DNA of 24,925 nt from SZUA-370 sp034003955 (GCA_034003955.1 JAVEXO010000045.1:1-24925); one strand, 5' to 3'; counted from the first letter of the stretch, positions 8,518 through 16,151 are shown. Notes: generated from the sequence alone by a model not told the origin. Numbers and translations: made by a program.

Positions 8518-8546
8518 ATTATATTTTTAAGCACTGCCTTTGTCAA
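8518..8546 (-). promoter_or_regulatory. Consensus sigma-70 promoter of the flaA operon
   Basis: Read on the minus strand, TTGACA (8546-8541) and TATAAT (8523-8518) are both exact consensus hexamers, with exactly 17 bp between them. The predicted start of transcription is near 8511, which gives a leader of about 45 bases carrying AAGGAG. No sigma-28-type motif was seen. Confidence 0.8.
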
Positions 8547-8605
8547 ACAAAATAGGGCTTTGCTTCAATATATTCACTGTTTTGATCTATCGGCGTATAT
8601 TATTG

Positions 8606-9502
8606 CTACTTAACTCCACGCTTGCCCTCATATTCTGTTATTTTCCATATGCCTGGGATCTCCCCTTCAAGATGTGTCGTCAGTTTTTCATGAAGAGAGG
8701 CTATCGTCGCCTCTACATTCCAGGCAACGGCCCTATGAGCCATGGTGGCGCCTCCTGAATCAGGAAGCGCGTATTCTACTACAATATGGGCATAGGGATC
8801 GAAGGCTTGGCTGAGCCATTGTTCTGTTTCTGATGGTGATGATGCAAGGTAGCCGGCTACGATGTCAAAGGATTTTAGTTCATCGGCAAGTGTCTGGGAA
8901 TAGGTATCCGATGTTGTTCTTACAATGAGATCCCCCAGTCCTCCCGCTTGGCGGTAGATCTCTGTGAATCTTTTGGCAAGCCTGTCTGCCTCGGAGCCGG
9001 CAAACAAGGCGGCAGTTCTTGTTCCCTCCGGTTTTTCATTGTTGTCATGATGGGTAGCTAGATACCTCGCAGCCAAGTCTGCCGCGTCCATCGAGGAGAA
9101 TATGGCTGTATAGAGACGAGGCCTCGGCCGTAGCGTGGCCGTTCCCATATAGGCTACACGGGTGGATTCGTTTCTTGACAGGATTGTCGGTATCTCAGAA
9201 GACAAAAGGGGTGTTAGGTAGATGGTATGGGCCTGTTCCTCGTCGAGGGCGGCATATAGGGCTGTGGAGGCCTCCATAGGAGGCAGTCGTGTAATCGTAG
9301 ACGCCTTTTTTGAGAATGCCTGTGCGGCCTTAGGGTAGAGGTAGGCAAAACCGTCATCTATGACGGCCATGGTACCAGCTGGCCTGCTGCATGACACTAC
9401 AAACAGACAGCTTGTTGCCAGCAAGCAGGCAACAAGGCCTGCATAAGTCGGGCTGGTGTTCCTGTGGCACTGCAAAGGGTTCAAAATATACGGCATCCTC
9501 AT
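8606..9502 (-). CDS. Putative lipoprotein, periplasmic-binding-protein-like
   Basis: 298 residues with a lipoprotein-type signal: a hydrophobic stretch YAGLVACLLATSCLFVVSC whose last Cys (residue 38) fits a lipobox (VVSC). The rest is a soluble alpha/beta protein. TAALFAGSEADRLAKRFTEI followed by a Gly-rich turn and FDIVAGYLASSP resemble the Rossmann-like halves of type I periplasmic binding proteins, but I do not recognise a specific family. Its partner transporter is not in the window. The start is uncertain, because ATG at 9502 and ATG at 9496 are both possible and neither has a good ribosome-binding site. It is divergent from fba. Membrane anchoring is inferred from the lipobox. Confidence 0.6.
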   Translation of the reverse strand: MRMPYILNPLQCHRNTSPTYAGLVACLLATSCLFVVSCSRPAGTMAVIDDGFAYLYPKAAQAFSKKASTITRLPPMEASTALYAALDEEQAHTIYLTPLLSSEIPTILSRNESTRVAYMGTATLRPRPRLYTAIFSSMDAADLAARYLATHHDNNEKPEGTRTAALFAGSEADRLAKRFTEIYRQAGGLGDLIVRTTSDTYSQTLADELKSFDIVAGYLASSPSETEQWLSQAFDPYAHIVVEYALPDSGGATMAHRAVAWNVEATIASLHEKLTTHLEGEIPGIWKITEYEGKRGVK

Positions 9503-9505
9503 ACG

Positions 9506-9534
9506 ATACTATCCCAGCACGCCTTGTGGGACAA
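9506..9534 (-). promoter_or_regulatory. Candidate promoter of the lipoprotein gene
   Basis: On the minus strand, TTGTCC (9534-9529) and TAGTAT (9511-9506) are 17 bp apart, each matching consensus at 4 of 6. Transcription would begin at or beside the ATG at 9502, leaving no room for a ribosome-binding site. The -35 lies inside the palindrome at 9519-9539. Confidence 0.3.
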
Positions 9535-9539
9535 GGCGT
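9519..9539. repeat. Perfect 9-bp inverted repeat between divergent promoters
   Basis: Arms ACGCCTTGT (9519-9527) and ACAAGGCGT (9531-9539) are exact complements around GGG. It lies between the lipoprotein gene and fba, covering the proposed -35 of the former and ending 6 bp before the -35 of the latter. No T-run follows on either strand, so it is not a terminator. An operator is more likely. Confidence 0.6.
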
Positions 9540-9545
9540 CTGCTC

Positions 9546-9599
9546 TTGACGCTGGCCCCCACTACTCTTAGACTCGGTTTTGGTTGTTATAATAAGGAG
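9546..9599 (+). promoter_or_regulatory. fba promoter region
   Basis: TTGACG (9546-9551) and TAGACT (9569-9574) are spaced by 17 bp. A second element, TG-T-TATAAT (9585-9593), is a textbook extended -10, but it would start transcription near 9600 and exclude the ribosome-binding site AGGAG (9595-9599). The upstream promoter is therefore preferred. Confidence 0.5.
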
Positions 9600-9606
9600 T
9601 TTAAAC

Positions 9607-10605
9607 ATGACAAGTTACAAGGAATTAGGACTAAGCAATACAGTAGATCTATTCAAGAAGGCCGTAGCCGGCGGCTACGCAATTCCTGCCTATAACTTCA
9701 ATAACATGGAGCAGATGCAGGCCATCATCCAGGCTTGCGTAGAGACTAAGAGTCCGGTGATACTGCAGGTGTCCTCAGGCGCACGCAAGTATGCCAATGC
9801 CAATCTTTTACGCAATATGGCTCGCGGTGCGGTAGAGTACGCTGCGGAGCTTGGATTCAAGATACCCATAGTGTTACACCTCGATCACGGCGATAGCTTT
9901 GAACTGTGTGTCGACTGCATTGAAAACGGCTTCTCGAGTGTCATGCTCGATGGTTCCCATTTGCCATACGATGAAAATGTTGCGTTAACAAAGAAGGTCT
10001 GTGATTATGCCCATTCCCGCAAGGATTATGTGTCGGTAGAAGGTGAGCTGGGTGTGCTGGCCGGCGTCGAGGATGATGTCTCTTCCGAGCGTTCACACTA
10101 TACACAGCCCGACGAGGTCGAGGACTTTGTAAAGAAGACCGGTGTAGACTCCCTGGCTATATCCATAGGCACCAGCCACGGCAGGACAAAATTCAAGCCA
10201 GAGCAGTGCACCATGGATAAGAATGGTGTCCTCATTCCGCCCCCCCTCCGCTTCGACATCTTAAAGGAAATAGAACGACGAATCCCTGGATTTCCAATAG
10301 TGTTGCATGGTTCTTCCAGCGTGCCGCCAGAATACATAGCCATGATTGAGAAATTCGGGGGCAAGCTAAAGGACTCTGTAGGCATCCCTGAGGAACAGCT
10401 CCGCAGCGCTTCAAAAAGCGCCGTCTGCAAGATAAACATAGATTCTGATGGTCGCCTCGCGATGACGGCAATAATACGCAAGGTATTTGCAGAGAAACCC
10501 GATGAGTTTGACCCGCGCAAGTATCTTGGTCCTGCCAGGGATGAGCTAAAGAAGCTGTACATGCATAAAAACAAGGAAGTCCTAGGCTCGGCAGGACAGG
10601 CCTGA
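9607..10605 (+). CDS. fba: Class II fructose-1,6-bisphosphate aldolase
   Basis: 332 residues, a zinc-dependent class II aldolase that interconverts fructose-1,6-bisphosphate with dihydroxyacetone phosphate and glyceraldehyde-3-phosphate in glycolysis. Motifs are LHLDHGDSFE (catalytic Asp93, metal His94), SVMLDGSHLPYDEN, VEGELG (Glu147), IGTSHG (metal His191), VLHGSSSVP (metal His234), and the phosphate-binding KINIDSDGRLA. The start is fixed by AGGAG 7 bases upstream. The closely related tagatose-bisphosphate aldolase cannot be fully excluded, but the glycolytic enzyme is the usual member of this length. It is followed after 24 bp by the outer-membrane barrel gene. Confidence 0.94.
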   Translation: MTSYKELGLSNTVDLFKKAVAGGYAIPAYNFNNMEQMQAIIQACVETKSPVILQVSSGARKYANANLLRNMARGAVEYAAELGFKIPIVLHLDHGDSFELCVDCIENGFSSVMLDGSHLPYDENVALTKKVCDYAHSRKDYVSVEGELGVLAGVEDDVSSERSHYTQPDEVEDFVKKTGVDSLAISIGTSHGRTKFKPEQCTMDKNGVLIPPPLRFDILKEIERRIPGFPIVLHGSSSVPPEYIAMIEKFGGKLKDSVGIPEEQLRSASKSAVCKINIDSDGRLAMTAIIRKVFAEKPDEFDPRKYLGPARDELKKLYMHKNKEVLGSAGQA

Positions 10606-10629
10606 TCCTTCTAACGGGGAGTAGTCATA

Positions 10630-11733
10630 ATGAAAAAGAGATACGGAGCATTCATTCTAGCCGCTGTCATGTGCGTGATCCCTGCGGCGGCAGAAGATGG
10701 AGACATAGCCATTGGTTTTGAAGGCGTCCGCTTCCTGTATAGCCTCATTCCAAGCGGAGTAGATCTGTCCCTGACGTATACTGGCCTGGATCTCATGGAA
10801 CAGGCGGATACGAAACTATTCCTCAAAGCCGGTGGCGGCTATGAGGATACCGTGTTGGCTCGTGATCCCAATACTGGAAACCCCTCGCTGCTCAGCAAGG
10901 ACGGTGGGTCAGGCATTGCCTTTAACACGCCTAACTTCCAGTGGGAGCTTGCATTCATCCAGGGTTTTTCACGCAGGGATGATGGCAATAACATGCTGGA
11001 AGCCTTTGCCTTCTATAGAGGCCGCTACGACATCTATCCAAACTCTGCGTACTCATCCGACGTGTTCACCGACATGCAGGGTTTGTTTGGAACCTCTCTT
11101 ATGGGAGGGCTCTCCTATGATTCGGTGGCCACAAGTCGCCATCGTGCCAAGTCTGGTGTCTACGCCGAGGCCAGTGCCGAATGGGGGCCTGATCTCCTCA
11201 ATGCCAAGACAGACTTCTGGCGTGTGTCCAGCAAGGCTAAGGGCTTCTTGCCCGTTTTTGACATACCTACAGAAGGGGGCAACCTCTTCAATATCTATCT
11301 GGCAGGCTTCGCAAGCGTCGACTATGCCCAGGGTTCCTCTGTGCCAATATACGTTAACCAGAGCTTTGGTGGCAGGGACCTTCGATCTTCTATGGGAGAC
11401 TGCGTCAGGGGATATGGCTGGAACGCCTATGATGCATCACTCAAGACGGTGGCCAATGCCGAGATCCGACTCGTAGGCCCTGCAATCTGGCTTGATGCAA
11501 TAGTGCCGTATCTGTTTGGTTTTGCCGACGCAGGATACTACGCGGGCTTTGCCGATACTAACGATTTTGCCGATGCCTCCGGTTTTCTTTCTTCTCTTGG
11601 TGCTGGCATAGCCCTTGATATTGTTGGTTTCGCGCAGGTCGGCATCACCGTTGGGCATAAACTGATTGCAGACACGCTGTATGGACCAGCAGACGGTTAC
11701 TTCTGGGGTCTTAAGTTCTTCCTGCACTTCTAG
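10630..11733 (+). CDS. Omp85-like outer-membrane beta-barrel without POTRA domains
   Basis: 367 residues with signal peptide MKKRYGAFILAAVMCVIPAAA. The mature part of about 345 residues is the length of a 16-strand barrel and ends in an aromatic residue (GLKFFLHF), as outer-membrane proteins do. The second half follows the Omp85 plan: GLSYDSVATSRHRAKSGVYA (the usual GxxxDxRD-like strand), then SFGGRDLR, CVRGYG with VRGY at 259-262, then NAEIRLVGP and FGFADAGYY. VRGF/VRGY is the Omp85 loop-6 motif. No POTRA repeats fit between the signal peptide and the barrel. It may help insert or translocate outer-membrane components, but no function is established. It is probably cotranscribed with fba, with a GGGGAG ribosome-binding site. 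Confidence 0.7.
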   Translation: MKKRYGAFILAAVMCVIPAAAEDGDIAIGFEGVRFLYSLIPSGVDLSLTYTGLDLMEQADTKLFLKAGGGYEDTVLARDPNTGNPSLLSKDGGSGIAFNTPNFQWELAFIQGFSRRDDGNNMLEAFAFYRGRYDIYPNSAYSSDVFTDMQGLFGTSLMGGLSYDSVATSRHRAKSGVYAEASAEWGPDLLNAKTDFWRVSSKAKGFLPVFDIPTEGGNLFNIYLAGFASVDYAQGSSVPIYVNQSFGGRDLRSSMGDCVRGYGWNAYDASLKTVANAEIRLVGPAIWLDAIVPYLFGFADAGYYAGFADTNDFADASGFLSSLGAGIALDIVGFAQVGITVGHKLIADTLYGPADGYFWGLKFFLHF

Positions 11734-11763
11734 GCCTGTTTATCTAAACAGACTAATGCATTT

Positions 11764-11806
11764 AAAAAGAGGCAGCCGGAGATCATCGATCTCCGGCTGC
11801 CTCTTT
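11764..11806. terminator. Strong bidirectional terminator
   Basis: An 18-bp perfect stem with arms 11766-11783 and 11789-11806, each containing GAGGCAGCCGGAGAT or its complement, around a 5-base loop. It has an A-tract on the left and a short T-run at the right end. It lies between the convergent barrel gene and oadA and can stop transcription from both. Confidence 0.9.
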
Positions 11807-11821
11807 AGTTGTATCCGGGTT

Positions 11822-13501
11822 CTAGGCTTCTGTGGCCAGGGTAAGCTGTTCTTCCCAGAACGCCGCAGGATAGCGAGCTGGTAGAGCTTCGGGCTCAGGG
11901 GGCAGGCTGGCGATACGCGCCGCCTCATAGGCATCCCATTCGGCCTTGCGGGCACCTTGCAGGTACTTGTCGGCCACACTGGGGAACAGTTCCAGGAGCA
12001 GCTCTTCCTTCTCGTTGGCGGCGAGCTTGAGTCCTCCACAGTCTTCAAGAGCCGGATTTGGCTGTTTCTTGTATTTGCTCGTGTCATAGGGGGTTTCTTG
12101 GCGCACACCGGCAATCTTCTCACGGAAGGCTGGATCGACGGGGAAGGGTGTCCTGCCGTATGAGCCCTTTACGAGCTCTATGAAGTTCTTTGAGACGTTT
12201 GTGTAGAATGGCTTTCCCTGAGACTTGTCTACGATGCAGTTTACCGCCTGTGCCCCGACTATCTGGCTTGTGGGTGTGACCAGTGGCGGCACGCCGGCGT
12301 CAAGCCTGACCTGTGGGACAATCTGCAACACATCTTCAACGTATTGTTCCAGCTTGTACTCCTGGAGCTGAGCCATCATGTTGGTGTACATGCCGCCGGG
12401 TATCTGGGCTCGTTTTACTATCTCGTTTGGTTCAGGGTAATTAAACGCTGTCTCTATACTCTGGCATAGCTTGAGGGTAAGCTCTGTCTTGCCGGCAACG
12501 GCAGCCTCAACGGCACCGTCTAGTAGATCGCCTAAGTCCTTGCCAGGCTTGAAGGTAGTCAGGTCTATTTCTGGGGGCATCAGCTTGCTCTGGTCGAATT
12601 TAGCAAGCTCGCCACGTATGCCTCGTAACTCACGGTTGATATCTGCCACGGCAGCCTTGTCTACGCCGGTGTCTATGCCGAGGCGATCGGCCAGAAGCTG
12701 GACTATCTCATAGGCAGGAGCGGCGGGGCCTCCTGAGAAGTTCATTATGACGGTATCGACGATATCGACACCATTGACCATCGCCATCAGTATGCTGGCC
12801 GTGCCAAAGCCGGGGGTACAGTGGGTGTGGAGGTCTATGGGAACACCAAGCTCTGACTTGAGCGCCTTAATAAGCTTGGCGCTGGTGGCTGGATCGACGA
12901 GACCGGCCATGTCCTTGATGGTAATCATGTCTGCGCCGGCGGCGGCCAGTTCCTTGGCCTTGCGTACAAAATACGGTATGCCAAAGAGCGTGCCAGGAAT
13001 CTTCTTGCCACGGATGAAGGCCCTAAAACGTTCACCGGTGGAGAATTTAGGATCCACGGTATAGCAGACGGCGCAGTCGGCCATGCCGCCGTTTTCCTTT
13101 ACGAAGCGAATGGTGCTCGTCATGTTGTCTATATCGTTGAGTGCGTCGAATACACGCATGATGTCTATGCCCGACCTAACGGAATTCCTGCAGAATCCTT
13201 CAATCACACTGTCGGGATAGGGGTTGTATCCGAAAAGGTTGCGCCCTCGGGACAGAGCCGTCAGTTTTGAGGCTCCGGCTACTCCATCGCGGATGCTTTC
13301 AAGGCGAGTCCATGGATTCTCGTTAAGGAAACGCATGACCGAGTCTGGTACCGCGCCCCCCCATACTTCCATGGCATAGAAGCGAGCCTTCTTATAGAAA
13401 GGCAAAACGCGATCCACCTGATTCTGCGTCATACGGGTGGCGAACTGGGATTGCTGGCCGTCGCGTAGGGTCAGGTCGCGGATCAGAAGACGTTGAGCCA
13501 T
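11822..13501 (-). CDS. oadA: Oxaloacetate decarboxylase alpha / pyruvate carboxylase B / transcarboxylase 5S-type subunit
   Basis: 559 residues. This subunit moves a carboxyl group between biotin and pyruvate/oxaloacetate in a TIM barrel. Motifs are RDLTLRDGQQS at the N-terminus, IKDMAGL at about residue 195 (its Lys is carbamylated in the family and binds the metal), and LHTHCTPG at about 223 (metal His pair). A PYC_OADA conserved domain follows (MYTNMMAQLQEYK and VTPTSQIVGAQA). The protein ends without a biotinyl domain, since no AMKM motif is present, so it needs a separate carrier. The nearest one is mmdC in the facing operon. The start is the ATG with GGAGT 6 bases upstream. The gene follows the IclR gene on the same strand after 87 bp. 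Confidence 0.9.
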   Translation of the reverse strand: MAQRLLIRDLTLRDGQQSQFATRMTQNQVDRVLPFYKKARFYAMEVWGGAVPDSVMRFLNENPWTRLESIRDGVAGASKLTALSRGRNLFGYNPYPDSVIEGFCRNSVRSGIDIMRVFDALNDIDNMTSTIRFVKENGGMADCAVCYTVDPKFSTGERFRAFIRGKKIPGTLFGIPYFVRKAKELAAAGADMITIKDMAGLVDPATSAKLIKALKSELGVPIDLHTHCTPGFGTASILMAMVNGVDIVDTVIMNFSGGPAAPAYEIVQLLADRLGIDTGVDKAAVADINRELRGIRGELAKFDQSKLMPPEIDLTTFKPGKDLGDLLDGAVEAAVAGKTELTLKLCQSIETAFNYPEPNEIVKRAQIPGGMYTNMMAQLQEYKLEQYVEDVLQIVPQVRLDAGVPPLVTPTSQIVGAQAVNCIVDKSQGKPFYTNVSKNFIELVKGSYGRTPFPVDPAFREKIAGVRQETPYDTSKYKKQPNPALEDCGGLKLAANEKEELLLELFPSVADKYLQGARKAEWDAYEAARIASLPPEPEALPARYPAAFWEEQLTLATEA

Positions 13502-13588
13502 GTAGTTACTCCATTGCAAAGTGATGACCGAAAAAAAAATTACGGTCTATTAAAAGTATACAGGTAGCTTTCCGTTTAGCCAAGCCAA

Positions 13589-14317
13589 CTATCGGCCCAA
13601 GGCCTTGGATATGAGTTCGGCCGTTCTTTTTACCTTGGCGATCTTGTCTGAAAAACCGGATCCCTCGAAGCGTACCGAAGGACCAGACATGGCGAGTGCC
13701 GCTATGACCTCGCAGCGTGCGTCTTGTATAGGAGCGGATATGGAACTGACACCTTCCTCGCGTTCGCTCAAGCTTACCGTATAACCACCGTGCCTCAGCT
13801 CGGCAAGGCTTTCCTCTGTTGTAAAGGGGTCCTGTAAAAGGAGTGCTTCCCGTTTTTCTATGGGCAGGTATGCCAACAGGACGCGGCCTGCCGCTCCGCG
13901 GGTCAAGGGATGGCGGTCTCCCACATTGATGACTCTCCTCAAGGGCATGGTGCTTTCTACCCGTTCTACACATATCCTCTCGTCATCGCGTATCACATAG
14001 AGGCTTACACCCTCGTTGTACAAGGCATTGAGCTCCCTCATGTAGGGCAGGGCCACCTTGCGAAGCTCCAGGTTGGATAAACCCAGTGCGCCAATCTGGG
14101 CTATTCGCGTTCCTAACGAGTAACGTTGGGTATCGGGGTTTCTGGATAGGTATGCACGTTTCTCCAGCGTTGCCACGATGCGTGACGTCGTGCTCATTGA
14201 CAGATCTATTCTGGTGGCTATGTCTGTGAGAGACAGTTCAAGCCTGCCAGGCTCGAAACAGTCAAGTATATCCAGGGCTCTCTCTATCGAGCGCACGGGG
14301 TTTTCATTGCTTGCCAT
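13589..14317 (-). CDS. IclR-family transcriptional regulator
   Basis: 242 residues. An N-terminal winged helix (about 8-70) contains LSLTDIATRIDLSMSTTSRI and RNPDTQRYSLGTRI. A C-terminal IclR effector domain contains LYVIRDDERICVERVES, HPLTRGAAGRVLLAY and a final SISAPIQDARCEVIAALAMSGP. The family senses small organic acids or aromatic acids. The start at ATG 14317 has GGAG 7 bases upstream. The ATG at 14332 would bury that site and is rejected. The gene is placed between oadA and the divergent kor-mmd operon, so a role in controlling 2-oxoacid or propionate metabolism is a fair inference. The ligand is unknown. Confidence 0.88.
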   Translation of the reverse strand: MASNENPVRSIERALDILDCFEPGRLELSLTDIATRIDLSMSTTSRIVATLEKRAYLSRNPDTQRYSLGTRIAQIGALGLSNLELRKVALPYMRELNALYNEGVSLYVIRDDERICVERVESTMPLRRVINVGDRHPLTRGAAGRVLLAYLPIEKREALLLQDPFTTEESLAELRHGGYTVSLSEREEGVSSISAPIQDARCEVIAALAMSGPSVRFEGSGFSDKIAKVKRTAELISKALGR

Positions 14318-14415
14318 GGTACTTCTCCCCATCGATGCTGGTCATATCACAATCTTGCTCTTCATCAAAGATACAGGAAAATGCTACGAGATGGAACATG
14401 ATTTCATTCTATGGA

Positions 14416-14446
14416 ACTATACTGATGCAGACAGTATTGTCAATAC
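14416..14446 (-). promoter_or_regulatory. IclR-gene promoter overlapped by a palindrome
   Basis: On the minus strand, TTGACA (14443-14438, exact consensus) and TATAGT (14421-14416, 5 of 6) are 16 bp apart. The 13-bp palindrome GTATTGTCAATAC (14434-14446) covers the -35. Such an overlap would fit autorepression by the IclR protein. Confidence 0.55.
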
Positions 14447-14592
14447 CATCAATGCTTTGTTTTCATAAATGAAAAGCTTGTTTTATAAAATGAGCGTAAA
14501 AGAATGGATTGTTTTTAGAATTCAATTATAAGTCGATTATAGCTAGGTTTTGCTATGTATAGCCATAAAGGGCTGCGATTTTCTTAAGCGAC

Positions 14593-14620
14593 TTGACAAT
14601 TCGTCAAAATGACGTGTAAT
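14593..14620 (+). promoter_or_regulatory. kor-mmd operon promoter overlapped by a palindrome
   Basis: TTGACA (14593-14598, exact consensus) and TGTAAT (14615-14620, 5 of 6) are 16 bp apart. The inverted repeat TTGACAATTCGTCAA (14593-14607) overlaps the -35. Predicted transcription begins near 14627, about 120 bases before korD. Confidence 0.6.
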
Positions 14621-14746
14621 CTTAAAAAAATGGTAAGTACAGCATCTAATTCCGTCAGATGGAATAGAAGAAGTGCTTCCCGAGTTCCTTTGGATTCTTT
14701 CCAATCGACTCGCCGTCTTCGGCATATCACCATACGAGAGCAGGAT

Positions 14747-15025
14747 ATGAGCGAACAAAAGAAACGAACCTTCGAACATGTCATACGCGAGAACTGGTGC
14801 AAGGGCTGCAATGTGTGCGTGTCCTTCTGTCCCAAGCAGGTCTTAGTGCTTCGCGATGGCAAAGTTTTCGCCGAGAAGCCAGAACAGTGCATAGGCTGCC
14901 GCCTCTGCGAGCTACGCTGTCCTGACTACGCGATTGAGATCAGGGAGACGGGTCTTGAACAGCCCGTTGCCAAAGACGCATCGAGCGTCGATTACAGCTT
15001 ACCGCCGGAGGTTGACCATGCCTAA
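14747..15025 (+). CDS. korD: 2-oxoacid:ferredoxin oxidoreductase delta subunit (2[4Fe-4S] ferredoxin)
   Basis: 92 residues carrying two [4Fe-4S] motifs, CKGCNVCVSFCP and CIGCRLCELRCP. It is the electron-relay subunit of a KorDABC-type complex, which passes electrons from the thiamine-diphosphate subunit to ferredoxin. The ATG at 14747 (MSEQKK) is preferred. Longer forms from upstream starts add basic residues with no family resemblance and lie in the leader. It is the first gene of the operon, and its stop overlaps the korA start by 8 bases (ATGCCTAA). Confidence 0.9.
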   Translation: MSEQKKRTFEHVIRENWCKGCNVCVSFCPKQVLVLRDGKVFAEKPEQCIGCRLCELRCPDYAIEIRETGLEQPVAKDASSVDYSLPPEVDHA

Positions 15026-16151
15026 AGCAAAACTGATGCAGGGCAACGAGGCCTGTACTCTTGGCGCTCTCGCTGCCGGCCTTAACTTCTATGCGGGCTA
15101 TCCCATAACGCCATCTACAGAGATTGCCGAGATGTGCGCCGAGGAATTGCCAAAGATTGGCGGCAAGTTCATCCAGATGGAAGACGAGATTGGTTCCATA
15201 GCCGCCATCATCGGTGCTTCCTTGACCGGCCGCAAGGCCATGACAGCCACGAGCGGTCCCGGATTCTCGCTGATGCAGGAACTCGTCGGTTTCTCCTCCA
15301 TCACAGAAGTTCCTATAGTAATAATCAATGTGCAACGCGTAGGCCCGTCAACCGGCATGCCTACTTCACTTTCACAGGGAGACGTTATGCAGGCACGATG
15401 GGGTACCCATGGTGATCATCCTGTCGTGGTTCTAGCCCCGGGAAATGTCAGGGAATGCTTTGAACTTACGGTTAAAGCCTTCAACATTGCAGAGGAATAC
15501 CGTGTGCCCGTCGTCGTCTTAGGTGATGAGGTGATAGGACACATGCGGGAGAAGGTCGTGCTTCCAGAACAGGGTACGATCAAGATAGTCAATCGCAAGG
15601 CGCCGTCCACCCCAGCCGGGTACCTGCCGTACAAGGCAGACCAGGATGGTGGCGTTCCTCTCATGGCACCCTTTGGCAAGGGATTCAGGTGGCATGTGAG
15701 TGGCCTGTCCCATGATGAAACCGGTTTCCCTACCAATAAGGGTGATGTAGCAGGCGCTTTGATAATGAGACTGATGCGCAAGGTAGAGAAGGCTGAGCCG
15801 GCTATCAGGGATTATGCGACCGAGAGTGTAGAGGATTGTGAAGTTCTCGTCGTAGCCTACGGCTCATCGGCCATGTCAGCAACATCGGCCGTCAGACAGG
15901 CGAGGGCTCAAGGCGTCAAGGCCGGGCTCTTTAGGCCCAAGACAATCTGGCCATTCCCCGAGCAGCCACTCCGCGAGTTGGCGACCAAGGTAAAGCGCGT
16001 CATAGTGCCAGAGATGAACATGGGCCAGTTGGTTCTTGAGATTGAGCGTATCGTAGGGTGCAGGGCTCCCGTAGAGAGACTCAGCAAGGTTAATTGCGAA
16101 CTCTTCCGCCCGGAAGAAATATTGTCAGTAATAATGGGAGGCGCAAAATGA
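15018..16151 (+). CDS. korA: 2-oxoglutarate:ferredoxin oxidoreductase alpha subunit
   Basis: 377 residues. The N-terminal part resembles the pyrimidine-binding domain of KorA: GNEACTLGALAAGLNFYAGY, PITPSTEIAE, then the conserved EDEIGSIAAIIGASLTGRKA and TATSGPGFSLMQE. The later VLVVAYGSSAMSA and GLFRPKTIWPFPEQ segments form the transketolase C-terminal-like domain. The complex oxidises a 2-oxoacid with CoA to the acyl-CoA, CO2 and reduced ferredoxin. The subunit pattern and the methylmalonyl-CoA mutase just downstream point to 2-oxoglutarate, although branched-chain 2-oxoacids cannot be excluded. The start has GGAGG 6 bases upstream. The stop overlaps the korB start by 4 bases (ATGA). Confidence 0.92.
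   Translation: MPKAKLMQGNEACTLGALAAGLNFYAGYPITPSTEIAEMCAEELPKIGGKFIQMEDEIGSIAAIIGASLTGRKAMTATSGPGFSLMQELVGFSSITEVPIVIINVQRVGPSTGMPTSLSQGDVMQARWGTHGDHPVVVLAPGNVRECFELTVKAFNIAEEYRVPVVVLGDEVIGHMREKVVLPEQGTIKIVNRKAPSTPAGYLPYKADQDGGVPLMAPFGKGFRWHVSGLSHDETGFPTNKGDVAGALIMRLMRKVEKAEPAIRDYATESVEDCEVLVVAYGSSAMSATSAVRQARAQGVKAGLFRPKTIWPFPEQPLRELATKVKRVIVPEMNMGQLVLEIERIVGCRAPVERLSKVNCELFRPEEILSVIMGGAK

Larger units (their letters stand above)
14318..14746. promoter_or_regulatory. AT-rich divergent control region with no gene
   Basis: 429 bp that are clearly more AT-rich than the flanking genes. No convincing coding frame was seen here, apart from N-terminal extensions of korD that lack any family resemblance. 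It contains a promoter for each side, four palindromic candidates (14392-14406, 14434-14446, 14460-14475, 14593-14607) and a leader of about 120 bases before korD that can form several small hairpins. Confidence 0.75.

Noticed and set aside
9580..9606. TTG start for fba nine codons upstream
   Set aside because: The ATG at 9607 has AGGAG at 7 bases, and the TTG would overlap the promoter region.
14627..14746. Cobalamin riboswitch upstream of the B12-dependent operon
   Set aside because: No B12-box-like segment (GCCACTG) was found and the leader is shorter than the usual cobalamin riboswitch.
14609..14746. N-terminal extension of the KorD ferredoxin from an upstream ATG
   Set aside because: The added 46 residues lack family resemblance and lie in the leader; the ATG at 14747 gives a normal-length subunit.
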